DNA of 64,000 nucleotides. Source: Zingiber officinale (Eukaryota; Streptophyta; Magnoliopsida; Zingiberales; Zingiberaceae). The notes below the pieces were generated by a model, which searched no databases, was not told where the DNA came from, and saw nothing but the letters and a program-made list of their open reading frames with translations. Each line of letters starts with the position of its first letter. The first letter of the stretch is position 1. The position numbers and the translations under genes were made by a program. Positions 49,540-62,842 of the stretch are shown here, one piece after another. The stretch lies in contig NC_055988.1 of NCBI RefSeq assembly GCF_018446385.1, positions 165,800,209 to 165,864,208 of the forward strand, read 5' to 3'.

Positions 49540-51281
49540 ATCTTAGACTGTCAGTGGAGGTTGGTTTCTGCCAAGTGTGTACTGCAGAGTGACTGAGGGA
49601 GCAATGTGGGCGGGCAATGCGAGCAGAGCAACAGAGTGACTGATCGGTCGAATGGGCTAAGTGGCAGTGCGACCGATCGAGTAGTAGAAAGGTTGATCAA
49701 GCCAAGTGGCCAACTAGGTAGAGCAGCGGACCGGGTAGTACAATCTAGCGGACAGAGCAGCATATTAGATCAACGAGGCCAAGTGACCGATCGGGCACAA
49801 CGACCGATCAAGTAATACGGTTGAGCGGGCAAAGCAGGCTGATCAGGCCGAGTGGCTGACTGGGCAGAGCAGGCTAACATTTGAAGGTAGAGCAACTCGA
49901 GCTATCGAGTGGCCCGAGCGGGCGAAGCGGACTGAGGTCTGCGATGAACGCAGTTTTCTTGAAACAGATTCGCCCCACCTCCGGCTGTGTTTCGAGGTTT
50001 TCTCGAGTCGTCTGTTTCTCAATATACAATGGTTAACCGTGATGCACTGGTAGTCGCTGCGAATTGAGAGGTACCCAACTGCTATCATGGATACTCTACC
50101 GAGAAAAAATACACGGCAAAAGAGGAGGGGAACGTAGGTGGAGAGCTTCAGCTTTTGTGTGTGTTGTTCAGGACCATGGTCTCTCTTTATATATGAGCAT
50201 CATCCCTCACCTGCATTGAATGTCGAGTAATGACCATTCAATACCCAAGGATTAATGATAGTCGACGACCAACAATGGTCAACCATTACTATTCAGGAGC
50301 TTACGAAATCGTCATTAACAATGGTTAATACTTCTATTACCTTCTTGAGTAGCAAATAAAAAGAATACATGTGAAAAAATGTTGGTTGTTCCACTTGAGC
50401 AAATTTTACCGCAACGAATCTAGTATTTAGCGCATACAGGTCATGCTCGCATACGAGTCAACTTGGTTCAATGTAATCCGAGCCCTGACTTTACACTCCC
50501 CCCCCCCCTCGCACACCCATGCGTGAAAGAGAGTCTCTCCCCATACATTTGTTCGCAACATCAATGCATGTGAATCAATATAAACCAACCAATATCCTTA
50601 AAACTCTTAATGTGGGACTAAAGTCTCATTCACAATAGAGTTTATTCCCTCTTCCATCTCTGCTTCATTCACGTATATCCAACATGGTGAATCACATGGT
50701 TTTCAAAAACTTTTTCTTTTTTATTTTAAAATCAGTACGCAACGGAAAAACACGAAAATGAAAAGCAAGTAAAAAAGACAAGTTTAATTTTACTTGACTC
50801 GGAGCCTTCGGCGACTCCTACTCCAAGACCCAGTCCCGTGAACCTATCGACGGGTAATCCACTAATAACCTCTTTCGGAACTACCGGAAGAGGAGATCAA
50901 GTACAAAAAAATTGAAACAAGTATAACATGTTACACTTTTTCTTTTGTAGAAAGTAAGTACAATATTTAATTTTGTTAACCAACACTTTCGAAGATAGTC
51001 GACTTAGGCTCGGTGTTAGGCGACTCCTCAGCAATAGTCGGACGCAGCAATGTTATAGCGGAGCAATAGCAAGAAATCGGAGCAGTTGGAACTTCAAACG
51101 GACACGTAGAAGAGTTAGTGAAGAGTGCTTGGTTGAACAACACTTTTATAAGGTGTGGAAGATGCCTTCCATAGATAAAAGTTTATCCCGAAATGTATCG
51201 GTCCTTATCGCCAAAGAAATCAGATTTTACCCATTTGAAGGCTCCTTCCAATGGCTTGAAGGCGCCTGGGGTACTGTTCAC
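49540..51281 (-). repeat. LTR relic P, minus orientation
   Basis: On the minus strand a TATATAAAG promoter box lies near 50190-50205, downstream of G+C-richer sequence. About 49600-49930 is a degenerate array of GACCGATCGAGTAG/GGGCAAAGCAGGCTGA-like units. Part of it (50770-50860, GGCGACTCCTACTCCAAG) resembles the LTR at 55362-56407, so it belongs to a related Copia family. 50146-51281 is repeated at 59021-60164. No internal region or ends were fixed. Confidence 0.6.
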
Positions 51282-52423
51282 TGATAACCATGATTTTGAC
51301 TATATTATCTTGATTCATAATGTAAATTTTTAATGATTTTCTCATAAATTGAACTCATATCTATATCATATTTCATAATCATATTTGATCTTGGACTTAA
51401 TTGCAAATTAGCATATTATCATGGTATTTGATGCTAATATTTGATTATTATTTTGTAGGCATCAAAAGGGTCAATGACCCGATCAGATCAGATCACATTT
51501 GGGCTTAAATCTAGGGCTAAATAAGTCGATCAAGCTTTGGAGCATTATGGGTCGTTCATCCAATATCAAGTAGATCTGAGTCATCCATTAAAAATTCGAC
51601 CCATTCAAGCCAAGAGGAAGCACATCACAGCCGTTGATGAAGATCCAGAAGCTTTGATCCAGATCTCAGTTCATCCAGTCGTTGATCGATCCCTGAATTA
51701 ATCTGGACCGTCCGATCAGATGTGAGGTTGATTTAAATCGCGCGAGAAGCTACAGTGCTTCCTTGGGCTCGGCGTTTTCGCGACATTGCACTGTTCACCG
51801 TCTTCTTCTTCGGGACACCGACGCTCCTTCCACAATTCCAAATCCAAGAGCTAGTGTTCTTCTCCGACGGAGATCTCGAGCTGTCGGCATTCATCCTCCG
51901 AGATCAAAGAGTGGCAGAAGGGAGGTTTCTTCAGCCGCGATTTTGATTTTGTTTCGCCGCCGCGTTCCTATTCGTGGGAGGTTCCGATTAGCAATCTTCA
52001 CATTCAATAGAGCTTTGAGGGAGGTTTCTTGGAGTTTCTGATCCTTTTCCGATCTCCATTCCGTCGTGAAGCTAGGTTGATCTAATCAATTAATCTAGTT
52101 TGGCAAATCACAGAATCTATGCTCTATTTTTCGGCTGATGAGATTTCCAGTTGGGTGTGAGCTTCGAGGGAGGTTTCTTGGAGCTGTGGGCATTCCCTGG
52201 TGATAGTTGGAAGCTTGGTTGATTGTTCATTGGGTGTTTGAGAGGAGGTTTCCGAGAACATCCCTATTTAACAGTAGAGAAGAGGGTTTATTTCGGGATT
52301 TAGTTGTGGAATGCTTTAGGTTTAGTTTTCTTCTTCTTCTTCGTCTTTCAATTGTTCATTACCATGCTCAGATCTTATGATCTGATTTACTGGTTTGTAA
52401 TTTCAGTTTGATTTCTAAGCTTG
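51282..52423 (+). repeat. LTR-like repeat L, copy 1
   Basis: Starts TGATAACCATGATTTTGAC directly after P. It is repeated at 60165-61311 at about 95% by eye, and its first ~122 bp also at 58899. Copy 58899 is preceded by GTCCAAGACTAAATGTCGGGGA, which has the form of a polypurine tract, so TGATAACC is probably an LTR start. Inner short frames are shared by the copies but lack protein motifs. The match stops at a truncated Copia-type element. Confidence 0.6.
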
Positions 52424-53453
52424 TAATTTTTTAACTAATTTTTAAAAGGATTTTTAAAGTTTTTTTTAAAAGGATTTTTTAAAGTTTTTTAAAAGAGTTT
52501 TTAAAATAATTTTTAAAAAGATTTTTAAAGGTTTTTTAAAAGAGTTTTTAAAATAATTTTTTAAAAAGATTTTAAAGTTTTTAAAATAATTTTTAAAAGG
52601 ATTTTTAAAGGTTTTTTAAAAGAGTTTTTAAAATAATTTTTTAAAAAGATTTTAAAGTTTTTAAAATAATTTTTAAAGTTTTTTAAAAGAGTTTTTAAAT
52701 TTTTTTTTAAAAGATTTTTAAAGTTTTTAAAAGAGTTTTTAATTTTTTTAAAAAATTTAAAAGAATTTTTAAAATAATTTTTAAAGTTTTTAAAATAATT
52801 TTTTAATTTAATTTTAATTTAATTTAATTTAATTTAATTTAATTAATTTTAATTTTAATTTTAATTTAATTTAATTTAATTTTAATTTAGTCCTTAGTCA
52901 TCTCACCTGATCTACGTTTTCAATCAGGAAATCTTATAATTTTGTGAGATGAATTAAATTCAATTTTAGGGTTTGGTTTAACTTTGTGTTAGATTCAAGT
53001 TTAGCTTTGGGTCTAACAAATATGCATTCTCTGGATAAACTTCTGGGCTATGGTGAGTCACTTGAACATCATTAGAGTAGTCATGCCTTTGAGGTTTTCC
53101 AAATAGTCCTATCCACTGGACTTAGTACAAAACCTTGGTCTAACTGGTTAGGATCCATAAAGGATAACTTCGGTCAGTTCCACTTAGCCAAATGTACCAG
53201 GTCGAAATCATATCTTCCTAGACATGCATAGACTAAGTTTCCCTAACGTACTATCATCCAAAACTTCACCAGTACAATAGGTCAAGTTAAACTTGAACCT
53301 TTTCTATTTAGTCCTAATTACCCTGCCAGGTAAATTAGTTTGGGTTACCATGCCGGGTAGGTTCGTTTTGGAGGTGCCAACTATTCTGGAGCCTCCTCCT
53401 GAATTATTGGCCTTTAATTCTTGGTTCTTGGTTTATGTCTATTCTTTTTATAA

Positions 53454-53792
53454 TTATAGTTTACTTGATGATATTCTAGGTCTTGGTGTGGCAAAATATT
53501 TAGATTTTGAATTTGTTGGTCTAGGTTTGTATTTTAATTTTTGATTTGATTTATTTGATTTTATATAATATATTTTTTCTTTGGGTATGTAGTATTGGTT
53601 AAATCCTACTTGCGTGGTTAAACACGTTTTCGGAACCCAAACTTTACTTGTTGGTTTGTGTTGGGTTATTAATGATTTAAATGTTTTATTTGAACTTGAC
53701 TTATAGTCAAGTCCAATTTTGTTGCAACTTGCTTTTTGATTGTTTAAGATTAAATCTAAATTTTTAGATCTTATTATAAATTTTTCTAACAT
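53454..53792 (-). pseudogene. Post-gag linker frame of element C
   Basis: An open stretch rich in Lys, Asn, Ser and Gln that includes KVWVPKTCLTTQ and YIPKEKIYYIKS. The WVPK motif is shared with the end of gag in element B (YWVPKSVLN). It is probably the C-terminal part of the same gag protein. Confidence 0.55.
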
Positions 53793-53975
53793 TTATTTTA
53801 ATTTATTAATTTCTATTTTTAGTGATAAATTCTCCTCCTCAAGTGTTAGATCTCGAGTTGGATTATTTTTTGTAATTTGTTCCTTGAGGTTTAGGTTTTC
53901 CTCAAGGAGTAATTTGTTTTCATCTTCTAATTTAACTAATTTTCTATTTAAACAAGAAATAATTTTAAAGAACTT

Positions 53976-55090
53976 TTAATTTAAATTTTGGTATACCTCT
54001 TCGGAACCTTCGGAAACGAGTACGGACTCATGACTCGATTCGGGTTCGGACTCATCTTCCGATTCGTCCTCCGACTCTGCTAGGCAGGCCATCAGCGCAA
54101 GGTGACTCTGGTGCTTCTGGTTTTCGGCCTCCGATTCGTCCGAGGAAGAGTCGTCCCACGTCGCTTTGAGGGCCTTCTTTTTGGTCGTCTTCAGTTTGTC
54201 GTTCTTCAATCTCGGGCACTCGTTCTTGTAGTGGCCTTTCTTGTTGCACCCAAAGCATGTCACATTTCTTGGTTCGGTTGTAGAGTTGATCTTCTGCAGG
54301 TCCTTCTTATTGAAGCTCTTCTTCCTCCTGGTGAACATTTTCCTTACCAGGTTCTCCAGGTGCTCCTCATCTTTAGAATTGTGGTCAGAGTCTTCATCGG
54401 GTTCAAACTTGTTCTTTCCTTGGAGGAACCTGCAAACAGGGCAATACCTTTTTCGGTTTCGGCGTTAATCTGTTCGTGTAGTTCTAATTCATAAAATAGT
54501 TCGTCTAATTTTAACTTAGATAGATTTTTAGAAATTTTGTAGGTATCCACGATAGATGCCCACAAATTATTGCGTGGAAATACGTTTAACGCGTACCTTA
54601 TCAGATCTCGATTTTCCATCTGGTGGTCTATCGTGTGGAGCCCGTTGAGGATATTCTTGATCCTCGCATGTAGCTGACTCGTCGTTTCTCCTTCCTGCAT
54701 TTTTATATTAAACATTCTATTTAATAACAAATCTCATTTCGTTACCTTAGCGTCGCTGGTTCCTTCGTGCAGCTCGATTAATTTGTCCCAAAGTTCTTTC
54801 GCGTTCTGGTGCGGTCCTACCCGGTTCAATTCTTCCCTTGTCAGTCCGCATTTTAGCGTATTGATTGCCTTGTTCTCCGTTGATGCTTTCTTCTTCATGT
54901 TCGGAGTCCACTATTCCGGATCAAGTGCATTTCCGGAGTTGTCAACTGGTGCTCTGTAGGCTTTTGTGATGCTGAACCATTGGTCAAAGTCCGTCTTCAG
55001 GTAGACTTCCATTATTTTCTTCCAGTACGAAAAATCGTCCCCGTTGAATAGGGGAGGACGTACCGTGCTGAATCCTTCAATCTGAGACAT
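53976..55090 (-). pseudogene. Gag pseudogene of element C
   Basis: Reads MSQIEGFSTVRPPLFNGDDF then the Copia gag domain (YWKKIMEVYLKTDFDQW). It continues past an in-frame TAG near 54910 and a TGA near 54738 to ENRDLIRYALNVFPRNNLW. After a frameshift near 54400 come the zinc knuckle CFGCNKKGHYKNEC and an acidic Ser/Glu tail. The order and sequence parallel the gag of element B (NRDSIRYTLNVFPRTPEW). Confidence 0.8.
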
Positions 55091-55348
55091 CTTGCACACA
55101 AAAAAGCAACTAGACAAGTAAGGTCCCAAGGCTTGGTCTTGGATTAGTAGTGCGGGAAAAAATAGAAGTAATTGAAAGAACTAAATTGGTGTTGCACCAA
55201 TTTAGATTAACTGCAACGAAAAAATATTTCCAAAAAGGTAATAGTACCAATTTGGAATTATGCGAAAAACTGAAAAGACGAAAAAAATGAAAAAAAAAAT
55301 TCACCCCCTTGTCTAACTGGTGGTTGCACCAAATCAGAGCGGTATCTA

Positions 55349-55359
55349 CTCTGATACCA
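55349..55359 (-). other. Primer-binding site of element C
   Basis: TGGTATCAGAG on the minus strand, three bases inside the LTR end. Confidence 0.85.
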
Positions 55360-55361
55360 CT

Positions 55362-56407
55362 TGTTGGATCGTGAGTTTCGCTAGAGGGGGGGGTGAATAG
55401 CGATTTTAAAAACTTTCGTAAAGAGTTAAGCAACGGGAAAAGAATAAGCAAGAGAAGAGCAAGGCTAACACAAGTTCTTTTTACTTGGTTCGGATATTTT
55501 GGCGACTCCTACTCCAAGGCCCGCACACAAGGGTGCTTTCGATGGGCAATCATTAATAATTCGAAACTTATTACAAACTACGTACAAGAATTATGTAGTG
55601 AAAGAAAACCAACAATTAAGAAAATAAGACAGGAAAGAAAACAAAACTTCATCGGAGCACACGAGAGTAGATTCTGAGTTGTTGTCCTGACTACAGCCTT
55701 GACCCTCCTTATATATGAGGTTCGGGGCGCTTGGAACTTTCAGGGTGCCCTGGTTGTGACGTAGTCAAACCAATCAGTGAACTCCATGCGGCGAAATGAC
55801 GTTGGAGATAAATTTTTGCCTCAGGGCGCCCGGGTACCTCCCGGGCGCCCGGAACCATCCCGGGCGCTCGGACCCTAGTTTTCCAGCATCTTCCTTCCTG
55901 CAAGAAAACGTTAGTCCGGAGGGAAATATATAATACATATGTCCTGCAAAACAAAGTGTTAGCACAGTTTAAGTTCAACAAGTAGAGTGTGACTTAGATT
56001 CCGTCTTTCTGAGATCAGAATCTAGTCAAGATCTCGACTTAGAGTTCCGAAATGGTTCTAAGTCGGATCGGCGCCTAAGTTCCCTTCCTGGGAACGCGTC
56101 CTCACAGTCACTCCCCTCCAGTGACTTACCTTCACTTACTTGCCAGACGTCTGGTTAGCCCTTCGACCCGTCTGGGTTTCGTGCCAACTATCCGGTCAGC
56201 CCGTCGACCTAGCTAGACTTCGTGCCAACTATCCGGTCGGTCCGTCGACCTAGTTGGGCTTCATGCCAGACATCAGGTCAGTCCGTCGACCTGTCTGGAC
56301 TTCTCTTACACACTCGGTCAGAGTGTTAGAAAATAACAAAACTAACTTAGCCTATTTTGTCATTTATCAAAACTTGAGTTAGACCGTTAGTGCTAACTGC
56401 TCCAACA
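55362..56407 (-). repeat. LTR of element C
   Basis: On the minus strand it starts TGTTGGAGCAGTTAGC and ends GATCCAACA, 1,046 bp. A TATATAAGG box lies near 55710. Just upstream of it, at about 55830-55880, are repeated palindromic CCGGGCGCCCGG-type motifs. Confidence 0.85.
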
Positions 56408-58898
56408 TCAACAAGTACATTACGAAGATAAAGTCATTCATTTATGGAAAAATTAAAATCCAGCTGTTGTTCAAGCATTGTTAAATGATGATTTTGCTTC
56501 TCCATAGTTTACAAGATTTAGGACTGAGAATTGGATGCAAAACATAAATATAGAGCTGAGAACTGAAACTGGAAACCAATTCTGCAATTAGGTTTGCAAC
56601 AGGGAGTTGCATTTATCAGAAATCTGATCAAGAAAGTTGGTGTTAGAACTTCATTTGGAATTATAAAAGGCTGAAATGTTAAAAATGGAAACTAGGCCAC
56701 CTTGACAATTTTGACTTGTTGGAGCTTAAACCAATTGAATTCAAGCTTGTAGTGATTGAATGTTTACTGAAACAATCTTTATGAATTGAATGTCGGATCT
56801 TGATCAAAATCAGTTAAACATTTTAATCATTTGAAGTTAAAAAGATAGTGTAGAGCTTTTGAATTTCTTTGTATCAAGTTGGTATCAAAATTTGTTGATA
56901 GCCTTCACATCAAAGTAAGCTATGGAATTCTATTTTTTTTAGCAGCCAGGAGCTTGGAATTATGTATCACTGCCAGTTTGTGCCGAGCTTCCTATCAAGA
57001 CTTGAATCAACACAAATCCTGAAATCTGGAAGTGTAATTAAATCAAGCTGCTGGAGTAGAATTTGCTAATTTCTGAAGTCAGATTGTTGATGAAATCTGT
57101 TAAATCAAGAGTTGTTAGTTGCAGAAGTGGCTGGGAGCTGAGTTTCAAAGTTGTTGTTGGAGTATTAAACTTTGTTTGGGTTTTATTACTGGAGTAATAT
57201 AAATGTAAATTTCAAAATAGAAGAAGGAAACAATTGTAAGAACTTGATTTTGAATTTTGATATGCAGACATGAAGAAGGCTGTAAGCTGCAGCAGTTCAA
57301 GAGCCAAATGATACATTCATCTTAGCTTAATTCTATTTGATTTAAGATGAAGTCACCTCAAAATCTCAATGCTGAAACTTTGACCTTAATACTGAAAATT
57401 CTGATTTTGAATTTTGAATTCTGAAACTTGGAATTGCATAAATACATTAAGATTTCTGGAACTAGTCTATGGATGAATTTATTGTGCTGTTGTAAATTGA
57501 GCTATGGACTTAATTTACTAGGTTTTGCTAAATTTGTTTCTTAAGTTCAGACATATAGGGATTCTGTTTTTCTTTAATTGAAGTTCAGAAATCCAGTGCA
57601 GAATTCTATTTTTCTGATCAAGTCTGATTTTTGGATTTGATCTATCAATTGCAGAATGGGATTCAAAGGTCTAGCAAATTCTTAAGCTGGAATTGGATAA
57701 ACATCAAGTTTAGATTATTAATGACATGTCTCAAACATTGTCTTTGAATTTTGAATGTTGAAATGGAATTTTAGATCTACATGGTGAAGGGAAACTAAAA
57801 TTTAGTTTTGTTTTTAGTTCTGAATTTTGTTCTATTCATGCAAAAGCTGCACTTCAGTTAAATCAGTAATGGCACAGCAAGGCTACTGGACTAGGAATGT
57901 TATTATTGATAAAGTCTTGGAATGTTAGTTGAAGTGCCTATTATAGGTGATGATAGCACCTAATGAAGATTTACTTGAGTATTAGTCATTCTATGCTGCT
58001 TAACTTCTGAAATTTTAATTTTTTCTGTTGCAATTGTAAGAATTTTGTAACTGAAGTAAAACCACAGAATGAAAGAACCAAATCTGCAGAATGAAGAATG
58101 GAAAAGAAGTGGCTAGAAGAGTTTCAACTAAGTGGATAGCATGTTGTGTTTCATTGCCCGAGACGACCAATACTTTAAGTGTGAGGGAGGGAATTTTTCT
58201 TCACAATTTGAGATTGTTTTAGCTTCCAAGTGATGGATTTAAAGAGAATAAAAAAGATAGTGAAAGAAGAAAAAAAGGGAAAATGGCAAATCAAAAGTAT
58301 TAAGAGTGGAGATAGAGTATCAAGAATCTTGGATAGCCATTAAATTGAATGGGAGGTTAGCTTGATCTTTTGAATTGATAACGACAAATGGAATTCTTCA
58401 CTTTACACATCAAAATAGTCAGCTCATCAAGTATATTCCTCCAATACTCTCATTTTCTTCATTGAATTCTTTTCTTTTGCCTATTTTCAGTCACTTTCAT
58501 TGTTCTTTTTTATTCCAATTCAATTATTGATGATAAAATTCTTTTGATTCATGTATGTTATGTTTATAGTGGTGGAGAATTAGATAATAAGTAAGCTTAT
58601 GATAGTGAAATGTTGTGAATTACATTGAGTTGAGCTCCACTTATATGCAATTTTAAGTGTGAGAGTTAGAATAGGTACATCCCTTGTGAGATTGCATCTT
58701 GCTTAATTTTCCAATTGGATTGAAACTGTCATACCTACTGATTATTATTTAGATTGTATTCATGATTGTTACTGATCTTTAGATGGTCTTAGTTAAATTC
58801 TTCTTACCATCTTCTAGGTATTGCTAGGAAATTTGTGTGGAGATGATTTTTAGTTTTCTATACTTGAACGGGACGTCCAAGACTAAATGTCGGGGATT
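56408..58898. other. Probable internal region of element L
   Basis: About 2.5 kb without a protein-like frame, lying between element C and the truncated L at 58899, and ending in a purine-rich CGGGGA that could be a polypurine tract. If L is an LTR this is the 3' part of its internal region, non-coding. No known domain was recognised. Confidence 0.4.
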
Positions 58899-59020
58899 TG
58901 ATAACCATGATTTTGGTTATATTATCTTGATTCATAATGCAAGTTTTTAATGATTTTATCATGGATTGAACTCATATCTATATCACATTTCATAATCATA
59001 TTTGATCTTGGACTTAATTG
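58899..59020 (+). repeat. Truncated repeat L, copy 2
   Basis: 122 bp matching the start of L (TGATAACCATGATTTTGG to GGACTTAATTG), then an abrupt join to P sequence at 59021. The join shares only one or two bases. Confidence 0.8.
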
Positions 59021-60164
59021 CTTCAGCTTTTGTGTGTGTTGTTCAGGACCATGGTCTCTCTTTATATATGAGCATCATCCCTCACCTGCATTGAATGTCG
59101 AGTAATGACCATTCAATACCCAAGAATTAATGATAGTCGACGACCAACAATGGTCAACCATTACTATTCAGGAGCTTACGGAATCGTCATTAACAATGGT
59201 TAATACTTCTATTACCTTCTTGAGTAGCAAATAAAAAGAATACATGTGAAAAAATGTTGGTTGTTCCACTTGAGCAAATTTTACCGCAACGAATCTAGTA
59301 TTTAGCGCATACAGGTCATGCTCGCATACGAGTCAACTTGGTTCAATGTAATCCGGGCCCTGGCTTTACACTCTCCCCCCCTCGCAGACCCATGCGTGAA
59401 AGAGAGTCTCTCCCCATACATTTGTTCGCAACATCAATGCATGTGAATCAATATAAACCAACCAATATCCTTAAAACTCTTAATGTGGGACTAAAGTCTC
59501 ATTCACAATAGAGTTTATTCCCTCTTCCATCTCTGCTTCATTCACGTATATCCAACATGGTGAATCACATGGTTTTCAAAAACTTTTTCTTTTTTATTTT
59601 AAAATCAGTACGCAACGGAAAAACACGAAAATGAAAAGCAAGTAAAAAAGACAAGTTTAATTTTACTTGACTCGGAGCCTTCGGCGACTCCTACTCCAAG
59701 ACCCAGTCCCGTGAACCTATCGACGGGTAATCCACTAATAACCTCTTTCGGAATCACCGGAAGAGGAGATCAAGTACAAAAAAATTGAAACAAGTATAAC
59801 ATGCTACACTTTTTCTTTTGCAGAAAGTAAGTACAATATTTAATTTTGTTACCCAACACTTTCGAAGATAGTCGTCTTAGGTTTGGTGTTAGGCGACTCC
59901 TCAGCAGTAGTCGGACGCAGCAATGTTATAGTGGAGCAATAGCAAGAAATCGGAGCAGTTGGAACTTCAAACGGACACGTAGAAGCTCGTAGAAGAGTTA
60001 GTGAAGAGTGCTTGGTTGAACAATACTTTTATAAGGTGTGGAAGACGCCTTCCATAGATAAAAGTTTATCTCGAAATGTATCGGTCCTTATCACCAAAGA
60101 AATCAGATTTTATCCATTTGAAGGCTCCTTCCAATGGCTTGAAGGCGCCTCGGGTACTGTTTAC
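59021..60164 (-). repeat. Second copy of LTR relic P (partial)
   Basis: Matches 50146-51281 at about 97% by eye, with a roughly 10-bp duplication (AGCTCGTAGA) near 59985. Followed directly by L, as in the first copy. Confidence 0.9.
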
Positions 60165-61311
60165 TGATAACCATGATTTTTACTATATTATCTTATTTCA
60201 TAATGCAAATTTTTAATGATTTTCTCATGGATTGAACTCATATCTATATCACATTTCATAATCATATTTGATCTTGGACTTAATTGCAAATTAATGTATT
60301 ATCATGGTATTTGATGCTAATATTTGATTATTATTTTATAGGCATCAAAAGGGTCAATGACCCGATCAGATCAGACCACATTTGGGTTCAAATCTAGGGC
60401 TAAATAAGTCGATCAAGCTTTGGAGCATTATGGGTCGTTCATCCAATATCAAGTAGATCTAAGTCATCCATTGAAGATCCGGCCAATCCAAGCCAAGAGG
60501 AAGCACATCACAGCCGTTGATGAAGATCCAGAAGCTTTGATCCAGATCTGAGTTCATCCAGCCATTGATCGAGCCCTAAATTAATCTGGATCATCCGATC
60601 CGATGTGAGGTTGATTTAAATCACGTGAGAAGCTACAGTGCTTCCTTGGGCTCGGCGTTTTCGTGACATCGCACTGTTCACCGTCTTCTTCTCCGGGACG
60701 CCGACGCTCGTTCCACAATTCCAAATCCAAGAGCTAGCGTTCTTCTCCGACGGAGATCTCGAGTTGCCGGTGTTCATCCTCCGAGATCAGAGAGTGGCAG
60801 AAGGTAGGTTTCTTCAGCCGCGATTTTAATTCTGCTTCACCACCGCGTTCCTGTTTGTGGGAGGTTCCCGATCAGCGATCTTCGCATTCAACAGAGCTTC
60901 GAGGGAGGTTTCTTGGAGTTTCTGATCCTTTTTCGATCTTTATTCCGTCGCGAAGCTAGGTTGATCTTATCAATTAATCTAGTTTGGCAAATCACAGAAT
61001 CTATGCTCTGTTTTTCGGCTGATGAGATTTCCAATTGGGTGTGAGCTTCGAGAGAGGTTTCTTGGAGCTGTGAGCGTTCCCTGGTGATAGTTGGAACTTG
61101 GAAGCTTGGTTGATTGTTCATTGGGTGTTTGAGGGGAGTTTTCCGAGAACATCTCTATTTAACAGCAGAGAAGAGGGTTTGTTTTGGGATTTGGTTGTGG
61201 AATGCTTTAGGTTTAGTTTTCTTCTTCTTCATCTTTGAATTGTTCATTACCATGCTCAGATCTTATGATCTGATTTACTGCTTTGTAATTTTAGTTTGAT
61301 TTCTAAGCTTG
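60165..61311 (+). repeat. LTR-like repeat L, copy 3
   Basis: Matches 51282-52423; continues past 61311 into sequence not found after copy 1. Confidence 0.8.
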
Positions 61312-62154
61312 CTATTGGATTTCTTTTAATTTCTGCAATACAAGATATGCTACAGCTACTTAATTGCAAGTAATTTGTGTTTGTCTTGTTTTGGGAATCT
61401 CAGTTAATGTCAATTTGTGTTCAGTTTTAATTCGTGAATGTGTGATGAAACTCTTGCTTTATATGTAACACACAACTAGAGTTTAGTCTTTAACTAGTGT
61501 TTAGCTAGTGTTTTGTTTTGAATGTTTAGCTACTAACTTGGTTTTCCTTTATTAGTATTGATTTGATTCTTGATCTTAGTGATTGTGAACTAGTTTAGAT
61601 GTTGAATGGATCACTTGATGTTCTTCATGATTTATCTTTGTATCATTTTGTTGATTGTGGGAATGAATTCAAGATGTGGTGACCGAATTAATTGTTGAAG
61701 TTGATTGTGTTTGTGGCTAGGATGCTATTTCGGTTTCCAGAAGTATAGTGAGCTCTTGAGTTTCATGTTTACTGTGATTTTGAATCGAAAAGATAATAAT
61801 TGATCTATTTGATTCAATGAGACATTAGAATCCAAGCTTAGTTGATTTTAGTATGATGAGAATGAAATGAATCATGTGTAGAAGAAAACAACACTGTCTT
61901 GCTCTTCTTTTAGATTGATCTAGTGAATTTTTGAGAATTAGATGTGCTCAAGTTGAAATGAGAATCGAATGGAAATGAATATTAGACCTTTGTGATGTAC
62001 GAATTTTATTCAAATCAATTCTAGAATTAACACATATTGATTAGTCATCCTTGGAAAAATGTGACTTGGGACTCGTTACTACACGTGTTGTCTTTATTTT
62101 AGTTGAGTTCCTAATCTTAATTTATTTGATGTGCCACGTGACATGCAAAATGAC
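61312..62154. other. Sequence following L copy 3
   Basis: No protein-like frame or known motif. It may be the uninterrupted continuation of L that element C replaced in copy 1. Confidence 0.35.
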
Positions 62155-62757
62155 TAACACCATTCACCCGAGGTCTTTTTGCTCCTTTTGTCCTGTAAGG
62201 CAGGTTCATCCAATATGACAATAATTAACCTACAAAATAAAGTTAACACAATAATAATATGATTAATTTATGACTTAGACCATGCCCTCTATACCAAGAT
62301 CTAGTCAGAGTCTCAATTTAGGTTTTCAAAATGGATCTAAATTAAACCGACGCCTACTGTCCCCTCAACCGGCACGCGTCCTCACTTAGTCAATCTCCTC
62401 TAGTGACTTACCTTTACTTACCAAGTGTCAAGTTATCTCCTTGACGTCAATCTGACCCACCAGGTCTTCCTACCGATTTCGCACATCCGGATTTCGCCAA
62501 TCGGGAATTGAACATCCTCATCTCTCATCGAAATCACAAATCCAGACTTCCTCTTTCCAGAATCTCACATCCGAACTTCACCAATCAGGAATCACACATC
62601 CCGACTGGAATTCCTGCCTGGTGTCAGGTCCTATTGACCCATCAAGTTAGTCAACCCTACTCACTCGATAACAAGATTAGATCAATAACAAATCTAACTT
62701 TAATACATTTGTCATTCATCAAAACTCAGGTTTGATCATTGGTGCCAAATGTACAAA
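62155..62757 (-). repeat. Copia-type LTR relic, minus orientation
   Basis: Colinear with part of the element C LTR (55880-56407): CTAGTCAGAGTCTCAATTTAG, GCACGCGTCCTCACTTAGTC and AGTGACTTACCTT blocks are in the same order, ending TTGGTGCCAAATGTACAAACA. Diverged, with no internal region beside it. Confidence 0.6.
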
Positions 62758-62842
62758 CAATCTCTCCCTCTTTAATGCAATAACAACCTGGGCAAAAGTT
62801 AGAAAAACATGATTAGGGTTAAGAATTTCAAGATTTAGTTTA

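Larger units (their letters stand above)
52424..56407 (-). mobile_element. Gag-only LTR element C, minus strand, truncated
   Basis: On the minus strand the order is LTR (56407 to 55362), primer-binding site TGGTATCAGAG (55359 to 55349), gag pseudogene, a linker reading KVWVPKTCL, a non-coding block, then a low-complexity stretch of TTTTTAAA/AAAATTATT (52430-52890). The second LTR is absent: the low-complexity part abuts repeat L. No pol domain was seen. Layout matches elements A and B. Confidence 0.8.

Noticed and set aside
51755..52041. 63- and 92-codon frames, the first repeated at 60638
   Set aside because: Recur because they are in repeat L; the second copy does not preserve all frames and no domain is seen.
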